This document shows positions 63,430-64,000 of a stretch of DNA of 64,000 bases, piece by piece; position 1 is the stretch's first letter; the number at the start of each line of letters is the position of its first letter. The stretch is from CAIQNR01 sp031972475 (GTDB taxonomy: Bacteria; Babelota; Babeliae; Babelales; CAIQNR01): positions 124,001 through 188,000 of the forward strand of contig DALYEP010000001.1 in the NCBI GenBank assembly GCA_031972475.1, read 5' to 3'. The position numbers were made by a program, and so were the translations under genes. The notes under the pieces were generated by a model that was not told where the DNA came from, ran no database searches, and saw only the letters and a program-made list of their open reading frames with translations.

Positions 63430-64000
63430 ATGAAAAATAAAAAATCGTATATAGGTTTTTTAAGTTTGCTTACAGTATCAATCATTTACGCTGCACGACC
63501 AGTACCAGCTCCAAGGCCTACCCATCATTCTGCTTCTCAAAAACCTCCAGCAATTCCTCCAAACCCTGCCCAGCTTGCTGCTTCTGGAAAACGTCCAGAA
63601 ATTCCTCCAAGACCAGTACTAGCTACAAAGACTGCTTCTGGAGAACGTCCAGAAATCCATCCAAGGCCGGAAGGATATCAACAAAGAAATAGGTCAGTCT
63701 CATTGCCGTCTAAGCCGGTTCCAGCGTCAAGAGAAAGATCAACATCAGTCAGTCAGCAATTAACACGAGATGATGTAATTAACAAAGAATTAACAAGAAT
63801 TAGCAAGTCGTTAGAAAATGGCCCAATTACCGAGAAAGCTGCAGTAGAAGTACTGATATTAAGAGATAAAATTACTAGAATGCCTCCACAAAAAGATCAA
63901 CAATATAAAAGAGTTTTAGAAGATTGGGTTGTAGAAGCTGCCGTAAAACTTAAGGGTAAAAAAGATTATAAAGAATTAGCAAAAGAGATGGAAATTCAAC
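63430..64000 (+). CDS. Exported Pro-rich protein, cut by the window end
   Basis: The frame opens at ATG 63430 after AAAGGAGA and is still open at 64000 (190 codons). It has a signal peptide (MKNKKSYIGFLSLLTVSIIY, then AA). The next 90 residues are a Pro-rich region: RPVPAPRP, QKPPAIPPNP, RPEIPPRPV, RPEIHPRPEG and SLPSKPVPASR, with PxxxPR and PxxPxR SH3-like ligands and a repeated ASG(K/E)RPEI unit. From about residue 105 a helical domain begins (LTRDDVINKELTRISKSLEN), similar in style to the gene before. It shows that the cluster extends beyond the window. Confidence 0.8.
   Translation, partial: MKNKKSYIGFLSLLTVSIIYAARPVPAPRPTHHSASQKPPAIPPNPAQLAASGKRPEIPPRPVLATKTASGERPEIHPRPEGYQQRNRSVSLPSKPVPASRERSTSVSQQLTRDDVINKELTRISKSLENGPITEKAAVEVLILRDKITRMPPQKDQQYKRVLEDWVVEAAVKLKGKKDYKELAKEMEIQ

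Noticed and set aside
1..64000. Insertion sequences or prophage
   Set aside because: I found no transposase, integrase or phage structural gene; the only long DNA repeats are the 846-bp and 129-bp coding repeats.

Overview
The window looks like a piece of the genome of an obligate host-associated bacterium. The sequence is AT-rich and uses the standard bacterial code. Three consecutive nucleotide (ATP/ADP) translocases open it, and nucleoside and amino-acid importers follow. About twenty-five genes encode exported proteins of no known family, most with a short Lys-rich Sec signal peptide. No biosynthetic pathway is visible beyond core information processing. This combination fits the phylum Dependentiae (TM6, for example Babela-like parasites of amoebae and other protists). 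The lineage is an inference from gene content; no marker phylogeny could be run.

Layout. 1-5 kb: the end of a minus-strand exported protein, then the translocase cluster. 5-6.3 kb: rpsB, with an apparent pseudoknot in its leader, and tRNA-Ser. 6.4-12.3 kb: an M48 peptidase, a small P-loop kinase, a run of small exported proteins (two with broken signal-peptide ends), TspO, a CPBP protease and an alpha/beta hydrolase. 12.35-12.62 kb: tRNAs Val, Asn and Asp. 12.9-18.9 kb: an FKBP isomerase, rpmE-prfA, a CNT nucleoside transporter and an S/T/E-rich exported protein. 19-26 kb: a glycosyltransferase, BrnQ, an exported ankyrin protein and PEP synthase. 26.6-34.7 kb: galU, pheS, tRNA-Phe, dnaE, yebC and ruvB. 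34.9-48.1 kb: charged exported proteins, rodA, tRNAs Pro and His, uvrA, a pseudouridine synthase, a pair of exported coiled-coil paralogues with identical 3' ends, and mutS. 48.1-57.9 kb: a candidate structured RNA, rplU, the KtrAB potassium system, a DedA-like protein, glyS, an HtrA-like protease and tlyA.

58-64 kb is the most unusual part. Seven same-strand genes, the last cut by the window edge, encode Sec-exported, low-complexity proteins. Five of them clearly carry short motifs that look like ligands of eukaryotic SH3 domains (PxxPxR/K, PxxxPR), and three carry motifs like those bound by SH2 domains after tyrosine phosphorylation (DPIY/EPIY, YxxM, YxN, and ITIM- or ITSM-like sequences). 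In the first gene every tyrosine of the predicted mature chain lies in such a context, within a 43-residue tandem repeat. I read this cluster as a candidate array of host-signalling mimic effectors. That is an inference from motifs only.

Together the genes describe a cell that imports energy, nucleosides and amino acids from its host, keeps replication, repair and translation, and spends much of its coding capacity on exported proteins. Several translation genes lack their usual partners next to them (rpsB without tsf, rplU without rpmA, pheS without pheT), so classical operons have been broken up.
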